From Streptomyces rubiginosohelvolus (GTDB lineage: Bacteria > Actinomycetota > Actinomycetes > Streptomycetales > Streptomycetaceae), in assembly GCF_014649875.1 (NCBI RefSeq), contig NZ_BMTW01000003.1:124001-188000 (forward strand): 64,000 nt of DNA. The letters are read 5' to 3'. Every line of letters begins with the position of its first letter. Position 1 is the first letter of the stretch. The notes under the pieces are model-generated. The model saw only the letters and a program-made list of their open reading frames with translations. It had not been told where the DNA came from and did not search any database. This document shows, piece by piece, positions 46,043 through 56,726 of the stretch. The position numbers and the translations under genes are program-made.

Positions 46043-48172
46043 TCAGGAGGGCGGGTGCGGGTGACCGTGGTCGCCCTGGTCGTCGAGGGCCCGGCTGTGG
46101 GCCTCGCGCTCGTCGCGGCGCAGGTGGGCCTCGTGGTCGCGGGGTGGCGTCGGGGAGTGGGGCCGTTCCCTGGTCGAGCCGCTGACCTCGGCGGTCAGTT
46201 CATGGACGAGTGTGACCAGGTCGGTGGGGCGCTCGGGGCCCCACCAGTCGCCGAGGAGTTTGGCGAGCGAGTCCTCGCGGGCTTGCGAGAGCCGCACGAC
46301 GGCCTCGGCCCCGGAGTCGGTGAGGATCATCTGCAGGCCCTCCCGGCGGGCCAGTCCCCGTTCCTCGACCTGCCGGGCCGCGTCGGTGATCACGTGCAGC
46401 GGTACGGGAGCCGTCTCGGCGAGCCGGGCGGGTTCGACCATGCCGTGCCGCTTGATCCGCAGGAGCAGCCAGCTGGCCGCGGGCAGCAGGTCGTACCCGG
46501 CCCGCGCGGTGATCTTCTCGTAGATCTCGCGGCGGCCCTCCCGGGTGGCGAGCACGGACAGGGCACGGGCGCACTCGTCGTACGAGGAGCGCTCGACGGG
46601 GTTGGAGGCGAGCGTCTGGCTCGTGTCGGGGGCGGTCACCGAGCCCCGGAGCTTGTCCTCGCGGAGGAACCAGGCGAGGACGAAGGCGAGGAGGACGACC
46701 GGGGCGGCGTACAGGAAGACGTCCGTGATGGAGGTGGAGTACGCGCTGAGGACCGAGGGCCGCAGGTCGGCGGGGAGCTGCCCGATGGCCCGGGGGTCGG
46801 CGGACAGGCTCCCCGCGTCGATGCCCGGGGGCAGCGGCTGCCCGGCGAGCGCGTCCGTCAACTGGCCGGTCAGCCGGTTGGTGAAGATGGTCCCGAAGAC
46901 GGCCACGCCGAACGCCGCGCCGATGGACCGGAAGAACGTCGCGCCGGAGGTGGCGACCCCGAGGTCCTGGTAGGAGACGGAGTTCTGGGCGACCAGGACG
47001 AGGACCTGCATCACCAGGCCGAGACCGGCGCCGAAGACGAAGAAGTAGACGCTCATCAGCCAGGTGGAGCTGGACTCGTCGAGGCGGTGGAGCAGCAGGA
47101 GACCGGCGGTGGTGAGGGCCGTGCCGAGGACCGGGAAGACCTTCCAGCGGCCGGTCCGGCTGACGATCTGGCCCGAGGCGGTCGAGGTGATCAGCAGGCC
47201 GAACACCATCGGCAGCATGTGCACGCCGGACATCGTCGGGGTGATGTCGTGGACCACCTGGAGGAACGTCGGCAGGTAGGTCATCGCGCCGAACATGGCG
47301 AAGCCGATGACGAAGCTGATCACGGCGACGAGGGTGAAGGTGCGGATCCGGAACAGCTTCAGCGGCAGCACGGGCTCGACGGCACGCCGTTCGGCGGCGA
47401 TGAAGGCCACGAGCAGGACGACGGCGAGCACCGCGAGCGCGATGATCTGCGGGGAGCTCCAGGCCCAGGTCGTCCCGCCGAGGGAGGCGATGAGCACCAG
47501 GCTGGTCGCGACGGCCGCGATGAGGAAGGTGCCGAGGTAGTCGATGGTGTGCTTCTCGCGGCGGACCGGGATGTGCAGGACGGCCGCGATGACGCCCAGC
47601 GCGACGACGCCGATCGGCAGGTTGATGTAGAAGACCCAGCGCCAGCTGAGGTGTTCGGTGAAGAAACCGCCGAGGAGCGGCCCGAGGACGCTCGTCACCC
47701 CGAAGACGGCACCGAAGAGCCCTTGGTACTTGCCGCGTTCGCGCGGGGTGACGAGGTCGCCGACGATCGCCATCGACAGCACCATGAGCCCACCGCCGCC
47801 GAGTCCCTGGAGAGCCCGGAACCCGATCAGCTGGGGCATGTTCTGGGCGACTCCGCAGAGCGCGGAGCCGATCAGGAAGATCACGATCGCGGTCTGGAAG
47901 AGCTTCTTGCGGCCGTACTGGTCGCCGAGCTTGCCCCAGAGCGGGGTCGCCGCGGTGGCCGCCAGGAGATAGGCGGTCACCACCCAGGAGAGATGGTCGA
48001 GCCCGCCGAGCTCGCTGACGATGGTCGGCAGCGCGGTGGAGACGATGGTCTGGTCGAGTGCCGCGAGCAGCATGCCGAGGAGCAGCGCTCCGATCGCCAC
48101 CAGGACGCTCCGGTGGGAATGTCCCTCACCGGGGGCCGCGGCCGAGGGCGGCGGGCTCAGCTGCTGGGACAT
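46043..48172 (-). CDS. DHA2 MFS multidrug transporter with C-terminal winged-helix-like extension
   Basis: A 709-residue protein. Residues about 20-530 are a 14-helix MFS exporter with LDQTIVSTALPTIVSELGG, GKLGDQYGRKKLFQ and LGPLLGGFF. Residues about 560-690 are soluble and read like a MarR-type winged helix (ARAGYDLLPAASWLLLRIKRHGMVEPARLAE, VEERGLARREGLQMILTDSGAEAV). The last 30 residues are His/Asp/Arg-rich. A transporter fused to a MarR-like domain could sense the exported compound inside the cell or modulate expression. ATG 48172 is clear. Confidence 0.85.
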   Translation of the reverse strand: MSQQLSPPPSAAAPGEGHSHRSVLVAIGALLLGMLLAALDQTIVSTALPTIVSELGGLDHLSWVVTAYLLAATAATPLWGKLGDQYGRKKLFQTAIVIFLIGSALCGVAQNMPQLIGFRALQGLGGGGLMVLSMAIVGDLVTPRERGKYQGLFGAVFGVTSVLGPLLGGFFTEHLSWRWVFYINLPIGVVALGVIAAVLHIPVRREKHTIDYLGTFLIAAVATSLVLIASLGGTTWAWSSPQIIALAVLAVVLLVAFIAAERRAVEPVLPLKLFRIRTFTLVAVISFVIGFAMFGAMTYLPTFLQVVHDITPTMSGVHMLPMVFGLLITSTASGQIVSRTGRWKVFPVLGTALTTAGLLLLHRLDESSSTWLMSVYFFVFGAGLGLVMQVLVLVAQNSVSYQDLGVATSGATFFRSIGAAFGVAVFGTIFTNRLTGQLTDALAGQPLPPGIDAGSLSADPRAIGQLPADLRPSVLSAYSTSITDVFLYAAPVVLLAFVLAWFLREDKLRGSVTAPDTSQTLASNPVERSSYDECARALSVLATREGRREIYEKITARAGYDLLPAASWLLLRIKRHGMVEPARLAETAPVPLHVITDAARQVEERGLARREGLQMILTDSGAEAVVRLSQAREDSLAKLLGDWWGPERPTDLVTLVHELTAEVSGSTRERPHSPTPPRDHEAHLRRDEREAHSRALDDQGDHGHPHPPS

Positions 48173-48358
48173 GGGCGTCTCCTCTGCCGGGCCATGGCGT
48201 CTCCTCGATCCGCTGCGTCCGCTGATCCACTACACCCCCATCCTGGACGTTTCGCCCCGTTATGGCCTGCCGAAGGCGGGCGGAGCCCGCTGCGGGCCGT
48301 TGGGCTTCCCCGGAGCGGGCTGCATAATCGCAGGCAGTTCAAGGGGAGGGGACCCACG

Positions 48359-49504
48359 ATGACCGGACACGCATGCCCGGAGTGCGGTAGACGGACGGCC
48401 GGGGAGCCCGGCACGGAGCACCGGGTTCCGTGCCGGTGCGGCGCGGGCGCGGGTTCGGCGCCGCTCACGGAGGACGAGCAGCGCGCCGCCCGTACGGCGG
48501 AGATCGCCGCGGCCGAGGACTTCGATCCGCTGCGCATCCGGCCGTACGTGACGCTGACCGAGCAGGCGACTGCGGGGGCGGACCGTACCGGGGCGGGCGA
48601 GGCTTCTCGTACGCCGGAGGGCGCGCAGCCCGGTACGCGGGCGGGCGAGGCTTCCGGGGCCGAGCGGCGTGGGTCCGACGTTCCGGGGGCGGCGGCGACC
48701 ACGATGCCGCTGTTCCTGGGCGGCGACGGCCCGGACGCCGGTACGGGTACGGCTACGGGTGCAGGCCCGGGCGCGGGCACCGCCACCGGCGCGTACGCCG
48801 CACCGGCCGGAAGCGGAGACCGCAACCGCAGGCGGACCGCCGCCGCGAGCCCCGCCTTCGCTCCCGACCCCGTGCAGCCGCGCCGCAGGCGGCCTTTCGG
48901 GGCGCTCGCCGTGGGGGCGGCCGTGGCCGCGGTGGTCGGCACGGCGGCCTTCGCCGGGGGACTGTTCGGCGGCGACGACAGCGGGGACGAGGCGCTGCCG
49001 GAGGCGACCACGAGCGTCCCGGACACGGACGGCGAACCGGCCGCGTCGGTGGCCCCGTCCCCGTCCGCGTCGGCAGCTCCGTCCCGTACGCCGTCCCGCT
49101 CGGCGGCTCCGTCGGCCTCCCCGTCCGCTTCCGCATCGCCGACCAGGAGCCGGGAGCCCTCGCCGACCGCCAGCGCGTCCGCGTCACCGACGGCGAGTGC
49201 CTCACCCGCCCCGGAGGGCGGCGGCGCGCCCACGTCCTCGCCGTCCGCCGCCCCGCCCGCGGAGTTCGCCGGCCCCTCGCTGCGGCCGGGCGACCGCGGC
49301 CCGGAGGTCGGGGTGCTGCAGAACCGGCTCAGGGAGGTGTGGCTCTACTCGGGGCCGTCCGACCAGAACTACAGCGAGCGGGTGGAGAACGCGGTGGCGG
49401 TCTACCAGTCGTACAAAGCGATCCAGGGCGATCCGATGGGCGTGTACGGACCGAACACCCGGCGCGCGCTGGAGGCGGAGACGACCGGGCGCGGGCACGG
49501 CTGA
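48359..49504 (+). CDS. membrane-anchored peptidoglycan-binding protein with N-terminal zinc ribbon
   Basis: A 381-residue protein. The N-terminus has CPECGRR and CRC, a short zinc-ribbon-like Cys set, then a disordered segment, one transmembrane helix (about 185-205, ALAVGAAVAAVVGTAAFAGG), a long Ser/Pro/Ala linker, and a C-terminal PG_binding_1 domain (LRPGDRGPEVGVLQNRLREVWLY ... YGPNTRRALE). It should sit in the membrane with the wall-binding domain outside. ATG 48359 follows AAGGGGAGGGG. It is divergent from the MFS transporter across 186 bp. Confidence 0.82.
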   Translation: MTGHACPECGRRTAGEPGTEHRVPCRCGAGAGSAPLTEDEQRAARTAEIAAAEDFDPLRIRPYVTLTEQATAGADRTGAGEASRTPEGAQPGTRAGEASGAERRGSDVPGAAATTMPLFLGGDGPDAGTGTATGAGPGAGTATGAYAAPAGSGDRNRRRTAAASPAFAPDPVQPRRRRPFGALAVGAAVAAVVGTAAFAGGLFGGDDSGDEALPEATTSVPDTDGEPAASVAPSPSASAAPSRTPSRSAAPSASPSASASPTRSREPSPTASASASPTASASPAPEGGGAPTSSPSAAPPAEFAGPSLRPGDRGPEVGVLQNRLREVWLYSGPSDQNYSERVENAVAVYQSYKAIQGDPMGVYGPNTRRALEAETTGRGHG

Positions 49505-49592
49505 GCCCGGGCGGCCGGGGGATCTGCGTGCGGCGAGCGAGGGGATTGGCGTTCCGGCTCCGGTTTTTGTATCGTGATGGAACAAAGTAGCT

Positions 49593-49622
49593 CCCGCCCG
49601 CACTCCCTGACCGGCGGGCGGG
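49593..49622. terminator. GC stem-loop between PG-binding protein and HAD genes
   Basis: An 8-bp perfect stem CCCGCCCG/CGGGCGGG with a 14-base loop lies 88 bases after the PG-binding protein stop and 74 bases before the HAD start. It may be a terminator or part of the HAD leader. Confidence 0.45.
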
Positions 49623-49696
49623 GGTTGCTCTGGTACGGCCCTGCGGCACGCGCGCCCGGGCCGTTCGTACACCTCCCCGCGTTTCTGGAGCAGCCG

Positions 49697-50359
49697 ATGC
49701 CGGCCACCGTCCTCACCGCTCACGCCCTCCTTCTGGACATGGACGGCACCCTCGTGAACTCCGACGCGGTGGTGGAGCGCTGCTGGCGGCGCTGGGCGAT
49801 CGAGCACGGGCTGGACCCCGAGGCGGCGCTCAAGGTGGTGCACGGCCGCCAGGGGTACGCCACGATGGCCGTCCTGCTCCCGGACCGCCCGATGGAGGAG
49901 AACTACGCGGACAACCGGGTGATGCTCGCCGAGGAGACCGCCGACGTCGAGGGTGTCGTGCCGATCGGCGGGGCGCCCGCGTTCATGGCCGCGATCGCCG
50001 AGCTGCCGCACGCCCTGGTGACCTCCGCCGACAGCGCGCTCGCGACGGCCCGGATGGGTGCGGCCGCGCTGCCGATGCCCGCCGTCCGCGTCACCGCCGA
50101 GCAGGTCGGCGCCAGCAAGCCGGACCCTGAGGGCTTCCTCAAGGGCGCGGCGGAGCTGGGCTTCGACGCGGCGGACTGCATCGTGTTCGAGGACTCCGAG
50201 GCGGGTATCGCGGCGGGCCGGGCGGCGGGCATGCGCGTCGTGGGCGTCGGCCCGCGCGCCGCGGCCCTGGCGCCGGACGCCCATGCGGCGGACCTGACGC
50301 AGGTGCGGGTGGAGGCGGCCGAGGACGGCTCGATCCGCCTGCACATCGACGAGGCCTGA
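49697..50359 (+). CDS. HAD-superfamily sugar-phosphatase-like hydrolase
   Basis: A 220-residue HAD hydrolase. Motif I is LLDMDGTLVNSD (nucleophile Asp), motif II the Thr/Ser in LVTSAD, motif III Lys in GASKPDPEGF, and motif IV FEDSEAGI. A helical cap domain follows motif I, as in beta-phosphoglucomutase-like phosphatases. ATG 49697 has CTGGAG upstream and gives normal family length. It probably dephosphorylates a small sugar phosphate. It is convergent with the FetB-like gene by 12 bases. Confidence 0.88.
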   Translation: MPATVLTAHALLLDMDGTLVNSDAVVERCWRRWAIEHGLDPEAALKVVHGRQGYATMAVLLPDRPMEENYADNRVMLAEETADVEGVVPIGGAPAFMAAIAELPHALVTSADSALATARMGAAALPMPAVRVTAEQVGASKPDPEGFLKGAAELGFDAADCIVFEDSEAGIAAGRAAGMRVVGVGPRAAALAPDAHAADLTQVRVEAAEDGSIRLHIDEA

Positions 50360-50371
50360 GAGCCCCGGGGT

Positions 50372-51127
50372 TCAGTCCCGGTACAGCAGCCCGCGCGCGA
50401 CCAGTTCCAGGACCGTCGCGACGGCCACCACCTGGACCGCCATCAGCGCCACCAGGACGAACAGCTGCACCGCGCCCGCCTCCACGGGTGAGGCGCCGCC
50501 CAGCAGCATGCCCACGAACGCCCCCGGCAGCGTGACGAGCCCGACCGTCCGGGTCTGGTCGAGCCCGGGCAGCAACGCGTCCGACGCCGCCGGCCGGACG
50601 ATCTCCAGCCGGGCGTCCCGGTCGAGCAGGCCGAGGGCCATGCCCGCCTCCACCTCCCCGCGCCGGGCGGCGAGTTCGTCCAGGGCCCGCCGCCCGCTGA
50701 GTACGGTCGCGGTGAGCGCCCCGCCGATGAGGATGCCCGCCACCGGGATGAGCGCCATGCCTCGGACCGGCACGAGCCCCGTGAGCAACAGGGACCCCAC
50801 CACGGGGAGCACCCCCGCCCCGATCGGCACGGCCGCCCAGCGCCAGGTGCGGTTGCCGGTGATGCGGCGGCCGGCGGTCCATACGGCCACGGCGAACATC
50901 AGCGCCACGAACCCGAGGAGCGGCGCCACCGAGCGGACCACCCAGCCGATGAGCAGGGAGACGGCGGCGAGTTGGGCCGCCGCCCGCACCCCGGCGACGA
51001 GGATCTCGCGCGACCGGCCCAGGGAGGCCCACGCGGCGACGGCGGCCGCGAAGACCAGCAGGACGGCGAGGACGACGCCGAGGGTGACGGAGACCGGAAG
51101 CAACACGCGGCAACGATAGAGCCGCAC
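50372..51127 (-). CDS. FetB-like (UPF0014) ABC transporter permease
   Basis: A 251-residue protein with about seven membrane helices. The signature TVGLVTLPGAFVGMLLGGASPVEAG and the preceding DALLPGLDQTRT are typical of the UPF0014/FetB family, implicated in iron export and oxidative resistance in E. coli. No FetA-type ATPase gene is adjacent, which is unusual for the pair. GTG 51127 gives the full length; GTG 51106 is an alternative. Confidence 0.8.
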   Translation of the reverse strand: MRLYRCRVLLPVSVTLGVVLAVLLVFAAAVAAWASLGRSREILVAGVRAAAQLAAVSLLIGWVVRSVAPLLGFVALMFAVAVWTAGRRITGNRTWRWAAVPIGAGVLPVVGSLLLTGLVPVRGMALIPVAGILIGGALTATVLSGRRALDELAARRGEVEAGMALGLLDRDARLEIVRPAASDALLPGLDQTRTVGLVTLPGAFVGMLLGGASPVEAGAVQLFVLVALMAVQVVAVATVLELVARGLLYRD

Positions 51128-51595
51128 CCGGCTTCACCGAACTCCCCGGCGGCCCCGGGCCCGTACGGGCCCCGCATCCCGGGGACGACCGGAACGGCAC
51201 CGATCCTCACCGGCCCCCGGGGACACGACCGGGCCCTCGGCGCCGCCCGGAGCCGCGACCGGCCCCAGGCCGCCCGGCTCGGGCGCGACCACACCCAGGC
51301 CACCCGGCGAGGCGCGCCGCACGGTCCGCACCCGGTGGGGGCGCGACCGGAACCACGAGCGCCCCCGGCTCTCCGGGACGGCACCCAACACCACCCGGAC
51401 CACCCCTCCGTGACGGACCGACGCGCCCCCGTGATCCGTCACTCCCCTTGCACACCCCTTGATGTGACGTGCACATGTCGCCACTCTGTTACCTGACGCC
51501 CACCCCACGGAAACCTGGCGTCGCCACCATGGCCGGGATCTGCCCAGAGCCCGATCGTCACCCACCCACGTACCCCCCACATCAAGGGAGTTCGC
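51128..51595. other. 468-bp intergenic region, no gene
   Basis: Very GC-rich without a convincing frame for the first 280 bases. An inverted repeat GTGACGGA...TCCGTCAC lies at 51410-51442. The last 150 bases have AT-richer patches and should hold the promoter of the secreted nuclease, with AAGGGAG just before its ATG. Confidence 0.5.
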
Positions 51596-52240
51596 ATGTC
51601 CGGTGTCTACGCGCGTCGCCTCTCCGTCGTCGCCGCAACCGCAGCACTCGCCGCCACGTCCGCCCTGTTCACCGCGCCCAGCGCCCAGGCCGCCATGCCC
51701 ACCCCGGTCAGCGCGGCGACCGCGCGGACCTACCTCGGCCAGCTCACCGTCGGCGCGGAGGGCTCGTCCAGCGGCTACAGCCGTGACAAGTTCCCGCACT
51801 GGATCACCCAGTCGGGAGCCTGCGACACCCGCGAGGTCGTCCTCAAGCGCGACGGCACGAACGTCCAGCAGAACTCCTCCTGCCAGGCGACCAGCGGCAG
51901 TTGGTACTCGCCCTACGACGGCGCCACCTGGAGCGCCGCCTCCGACGTGGACATCGACCACATGGTCCCGCTGGCCGAGGCCTGGCGCTCCGGCGCGAGC
52001 AGCTGGACCACCGCCCAGCGCCAGTCGTTCGCCAACGACCTGACCCGCCCCCAGCTCATCGCGGTCACCGACAACGTGAACCAGTCCAAGGGCGACAAGG
52101 ACCCGGCCGAATGGATGCCGCCGAGCTCCTCGTACAAGTGCACCTACGTCCGCGCCTGGGTCCACGTCAAGAAGCAGTACAACCTGAGCGTCGACTCCGC
52201 CGAGAAGAGCGCCCTGCAGTCGGCCCTGAACGGCTGCTGA
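51596..52240 (+). CDS. secreted HNH-type nuclease (DUF1524 family)
   Basis: A 214-residue exported protein. A Tat-unlike Sec signal peptide (RRLSVVAATAALAATSALFTAPSAQA) ends near residue 32. The mature part has the catalytic motif VDIDHMVPLAEAWRSGA (about 118-134), a His-Asn/His nuclease core found in extracellular DUF1524 nucleases, followed by NDLTRPQLIAVTDNVNQSKGD and KDPAEWMPP. Cys pairs (ACDT/SSCQ and YKC/NGC) may form disulfides. It likely degrades nucleic acid outside the cell. Confidence 0.88.
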   Translation: MSGVYARRLSVVAATAALAATSALFTAPSAQAAMPTPVSAATARTYLGQLTVGAEGSSSGYSRDKFPHWITQSGACDTREVVLKRDGTNVQQNSSCQATSGSWYSPYDGATWSAASDVDIDHMVPLAEAWRSGASSWTTAQRQSFANDLTRPQLIAVTDNVNQSKGDKDPAEWMPPSSSYKCTYVRAWVHVKKQYNLSVDSAEKSALQSALNGC

Positions 52241-52342
52241 CCCCGGGCGCGGCCCCCTGACACTCCCGGGACCCGTGCGCAGCCCTTCCGCGTTCTGTAC
52301 GTTACGGAGCCGATCCGTTCCGGCGTCGCGAGGAGGCACCAC

Positions 52343-54097
<1,755 letters not shown>

Positions 54098-54142
54098 ACG
54101 ATTTTCAGCCATCCGACAGAATGTTGAAGTTGCAAGCACTGG

Positions 54143-54161
54143 TGAGGTTTCCCTAACCTGA
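54143..54161. promoter_or_regulatory. possible DmdR/IdeR iron-box-like sequence before doxX
   Basis: TGAGGTTTCCCTAACCTGA has AGGTT and AACCT half sites and agrees with the actinobacterial iron box TTAGGTTAGGCTCACCTAA at roughly two thirds of positions. It is 50 bases before the DoxX start. The match is weak. Confidence 0.25.
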
Positions 54162-54211
54162 TGCGCCCAGTCGGTTCACGTCCCCACCCCGACCGAAGGA
54201 GCCCACCCCCC

Positions 54212-54667
54212 ATGCTCATCCGCTTGAACCAGGCGCAGCCCTATGTGCTCAGCCTCTTCCGCTTCATCGTCGGCCTGCTCTTCGCCTTCCACGGCGCCGC
54301 CTCCCTCTTCGGGGTGCTCGGCGGCAACCAGGCGGAGACCGGTGCCTGGCCCGGCTGGTACGCCGCTCTGATCCAGCTGGTCTGCGGGTCTCTCGTCGCC
54401 CTCGGACTCGGCACCCGTGCCGCGGCGTTCCTCGCCTCGGGCTCGATGGCCTACGCGTACTTCAAGGTGCACCAGCCGGAAGCGTTCCTGCCGCTCCAGA
54501 ACGGCGGCGAGCCGTCGGCGATGTTCTGCTGGGCGTTCCTGCTGCTGGTCTTCACCGGTCCGGGAGCGGTCGCCCTGGACCGCTTCTTCGGTTCGCGGAG
54601 CACGGGCACGGCGGCCACCGCCAAGGACACGACCCGGCACGACAAGGCCCCGGCCGTCTCGGTCTGA
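54212..54667 (+). CDS. DoxX-family membrane protein
   Basis: A 151-residue four-helix membrane protein. VLSLFRFIVGLLFAFHGAASLFGVLGG and YAALIQLVCGSLVALGLGTRAAAFLASGSMAYAYF are typical of DoxX/DUF417-like proteins linked with redox or membrane stress complexes. The last 25 residues are polar and cytoplasmic. ATG 54212 is taken; nothing in the upstream frame looks coding. A strong terminator follows. Confidence 0.85.
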   Translation: MLIRLNQAQPYVLSLFRFIVGLLFAFHGAASLFGVLGGNQAETGAWPGWYAALIQLVCGSLVALGLGTRAAAFLASGSMAYAYFKVHQPEAFLPLQNGGEPSAMFCWAFLLLVFTGPGAVALDRFFGSRSTGTAATAKDTTRHDKAPAVSV

Positions 54668-54725
54668 CCGGCCCTCCCCGGCCCCCGCGTTCCGGCGCCG
54701 ACCCGGCGCGCGGCGGGACCGGAAA

Positions 54726-54784
54726 CGTACGGCGGCGCCCCGTTCCCCCGAGTTCGCGGAGGGAGCGGGGCGCCGCCGCGTACG
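54726..54784. terminator. long GC stem-loop, bidirectional terminator
   Basis: Arms near 54728-54747 and 54761-54782 pair over about 20 bp with a few mismatches (GGCGGCGCCCCG/CGGGGCGCCGCC core). It lies between the convergent doxX and SOD-like genes. Confidence 0.8.
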
Positions 54785-54797
54785 CGGCGCTACGCGG

Positions 54798-55622
54798 TCA
54801 GGCCTGTCCCTCAGGCCCGAACGGCACCGTGAAGCAGGCGGCCCGCTCCCCCGCACCGCCCTGCCGGTCGTGGATGATCACCGACCGTGCCCCGCCCTCC
54901 CGGAAGTTCCAGCCGTGCAGGGCCTCCGCGCGCCCGTCGCCGTCCTCGTCCGTCCGGAAGTCCAGCCACACCTCGTTGACCGGGTCCGCGGTCGCCGACG
55001 GGCGGTGCTGGTAGTGCGGTCCCGCGGCGGCCGGGTCGGCACCGCAGGGCGAGGTGTGCACGTGCATCCCGTACGCACGGCCGGGCACGAGCCCGTGCAG
55101 GCGCGTCCCGACCCGGGTGCCGGACGGGTCCGTGAACTGGGTGACCTCGATCCGGGCGCCTGCCGGCACCAGCCGGGTGTCGTACGTCAGCGCGTCGGAC
55201 GGCACGAAGGAACCGGGCGGGGAGAACACCCCCGCGGCCCGCATCCACGAGCTGCCGCCCGTGGCGGCGAGGTCATCCGTACGGCTCGGATCTGCCGCGA
55301 GAGCGCCGGGCGCGCCGTGGTCTCCTGAGCCGTCATGCGCTCCGGAGGCGCCGTGGGCGCCCGGGGCGTCGTGAGCTCCCGGGGCGTCGTGGGCGCCCTG
55401 AGCACCCTGCGTGCCGTGCCCGCTGTGGGCGGACTCCTGGGCGACGCCGACGCCCGATCCGTACGCCAGCGTCAGCAGCACCGCCGCTCCCGCCAGCGCG
55501 CCGGGGACCCGCGGGATCCCCCGGCCCCGCGACCTCGTACCGCCCTCGGGTCCCGCCGTCGGCCGCTGTCCCGAAATCGGGTGCGCCGGACCGGGTCCCG
55601 TCCGTACCATCCATGCCGTCAT
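54798..55622 (-). CDS. Cu/Zn superoxide-dismutase-like secreted protein
   Basis: A 274-residue exported protein. A long basic leader precedes a hydrophobic segment (ALAGAAVLLTLAYGSGVGVA), then a linker of repeated GAHDAPGAHD-type units, then a SodC-like beta-barrel. Copper/zinc ligand motifs are GMHVHTSPCG (two His), GPHYQH and SVIIHD. A Cys in SPCG and another in AACFTVP could form the SOD disulfide. The His/Asp-rich linker might bind metal. ATG 55622 is the likely start. Confidence 0.8.
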   Translation of the reverse strand: MTAWMVRTGPGPAHPISGQRPTAGPEGGTRSRGRGIPRVPGALAGAAVLLTLAYGSGVGVAQESAHSGHGTQGAQGAHDAPGAHDAPGAHGASGAHDGSGDHGAPGALAADPSRTDDLAATGGSSWMRAAGVFSPPGSFVPSDALTYDTRLVPAGARIEVTQFTDPSGTRVGTRLHGLVPGRAYGMHVHTSPCGADPAAAGPHYQHRPSATADPVNEVWLDFRTDEDGDGRAEALHGWNFREGGARSVIIHDRQGGAGERAACFTVPFGPEGQA

Positions 55623-55820
55623 GCGCTGCTCCTCGCTCGTGCCGGTCTTTCTCCCCGCCTAACGGGCGCATGGCCGTCAGGTGTACGTGACCTGCACAAC
55701 ATCACCCGCCCTGGGCGATCTCGGGAGAGGCCCCACGCGTACGCTGTACAGCTGAACCTGCCGCCCCTGCCGCTCCCCTGCGACCGTCGCGGCGTCGACA
55801 CGATCGGGGAGTCGTAGACG

Positions 55821-56486
55821 GTGTTGGAGAGTGTGGCTGCGCTGACCAGCAGCCCATGGATCTACGTGGTGGTCGCCGCCTCCGTCCTCCTGGACGTCTT
55901 CCTGCCCCTCCTGCCGAGCGGTGTTCTCGTCATCACGGCCGCCACGGCGGCGGCAGCGGGCTCCACCACCGTGAACGGCGCCGGTGAGGGCACCGGCGGG
56001 CAGGTCCCCTCGCTCGTCGTCCTGATCCTGTGCGCGGCCACCGCGTCGGTGCTCGGCGACCTCGTCGCGTACCGGCTCGCCTGGCGCGGGGGCGACCGGC
56101 TGGACCGGGCCATCGCCCGCTCCCGGCGCCTGACCAGCGCGCAGGAACGTCTCGGCGCGGCACTGAGCCGGGGCGGGGGCGCGCTGGTGATCATCGCCCG
56201 GTTCGCCCCGGCGGGCCGCTCCGTGGTCTCCCTCGGCGCGGGCGCCGCCCACCGAAGGAAGCGGGACTTCCTCCCCTGGTCCGCGCTGGCGGGCCTGGCC
56301 TGGGCCGGTTACAGCGTGGGGCTCGGCTACTTCGGCGGCCGTTGGCTGGGGTCGACCTGGTTCGGCACGGCCGTCTCGGTGCTGGCCCTGTTCGCGGCAG
56401 GCGCGCTGGCGGCGTTCGTGGTCAAGCGCCCCGCGACGCGCCCCGTATCTCCAGCCCGTCGAGCAGCTTCATCGTCGCTGCGGTGA
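55821..56486 (+). CDS. DedA-family membrane protein
   Basis: A 221-residue DedA/VTT-domain protein with about five helices. LLPLLPSGVLVITAA, SVLGDLVAYRLAWRGG, and ARFAPAGRSVVSLGAGAAHRRKRDFLPWSALAGLAWAGYSVGLGYFGG hold the conserved acidic (Asp in GDL) and Arg residues of the family, linked to lipid scrambling or transport. GTG 55821 is the start. Its last 65 bp overlap the convergent DUF2277 gene. Confidence 0.85.
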   Translation: MLESVAALTSSPWIYVVVAASVLLDVFLPLLPSGVLVITAATAAAAGSTTVNGAGEGTGGQVPSLVVLILCAATASVLGDLVAYRLAWRGGDRLDRAIARSRRLTSAQERLGAALSRGGGALVIIARFAPAGRSVVSLGAGAAHRRKRDFLPWSALAGLAWAGYSVGLGYFGGRWLGSTWFGTAVSVLALFAAGALAAFVVKRPATRPVSPARRAASSSLR

Positions 56487-56646
56487 TCTCGTCGACGGCA
56501 CGGTCGAACACCTCCCGGTTGTGCGCGGCGGGCGCGCGGAACCCGGAGACCTTGCGTACGTACTGAAGGGCGGCGGCCCGCATGTCCTCCTCGGTGGCCT
56601 CTTCGGGGAGGGCGGGCGGGCGGAGCGTCTTGATGCTGCGGCACAT
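56422..56646 (-). CDS. DUF2277-family protein
   Basis: A 74-residue protein starting MCRSIKTLRPPALPEEAT, the constant N-terminus of DUF2277, followed by DMRAAALQYVRKVSGFRAP and a helical C-terminal half. Function unknown in the family. Its 3' end overlaps the DedA gene tail-to-tail by 65 bp, so the two mRNAs are antisense there. Confidence 0.85.
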   Translation of the reverse strand: MCRSIKTLRPPALPEEATEEDMRAAALQYVRKVSGFRAPAAHNREVFDRAVDEITAATMKLLDGLEIRGASRGA

Positions 56647-56726
56647 GACTCCAGTGTGGACCGCCCCACTGACAACGGACACCCGGCCGCCCCGCGGCCG
56701 GGTGACTCTCTGCCTGCGCCGGTCGC

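Noticed and set aside
46028..49504. 1158-codon open frame on the plus strand
   Set aside because: Its first two thirds lie antisense to the clearly real MFS gene (46043-48172) and have composition typical of high-GC shadow frames. Only the part from ATG 48359 is a gene.
54143..54161. Firm assignment of an iron box to doxX
   Set aside because: The match to the DmdR/IdeR consensus is only about two thirds, so it is kept at low confidence and not used for any conclusion.
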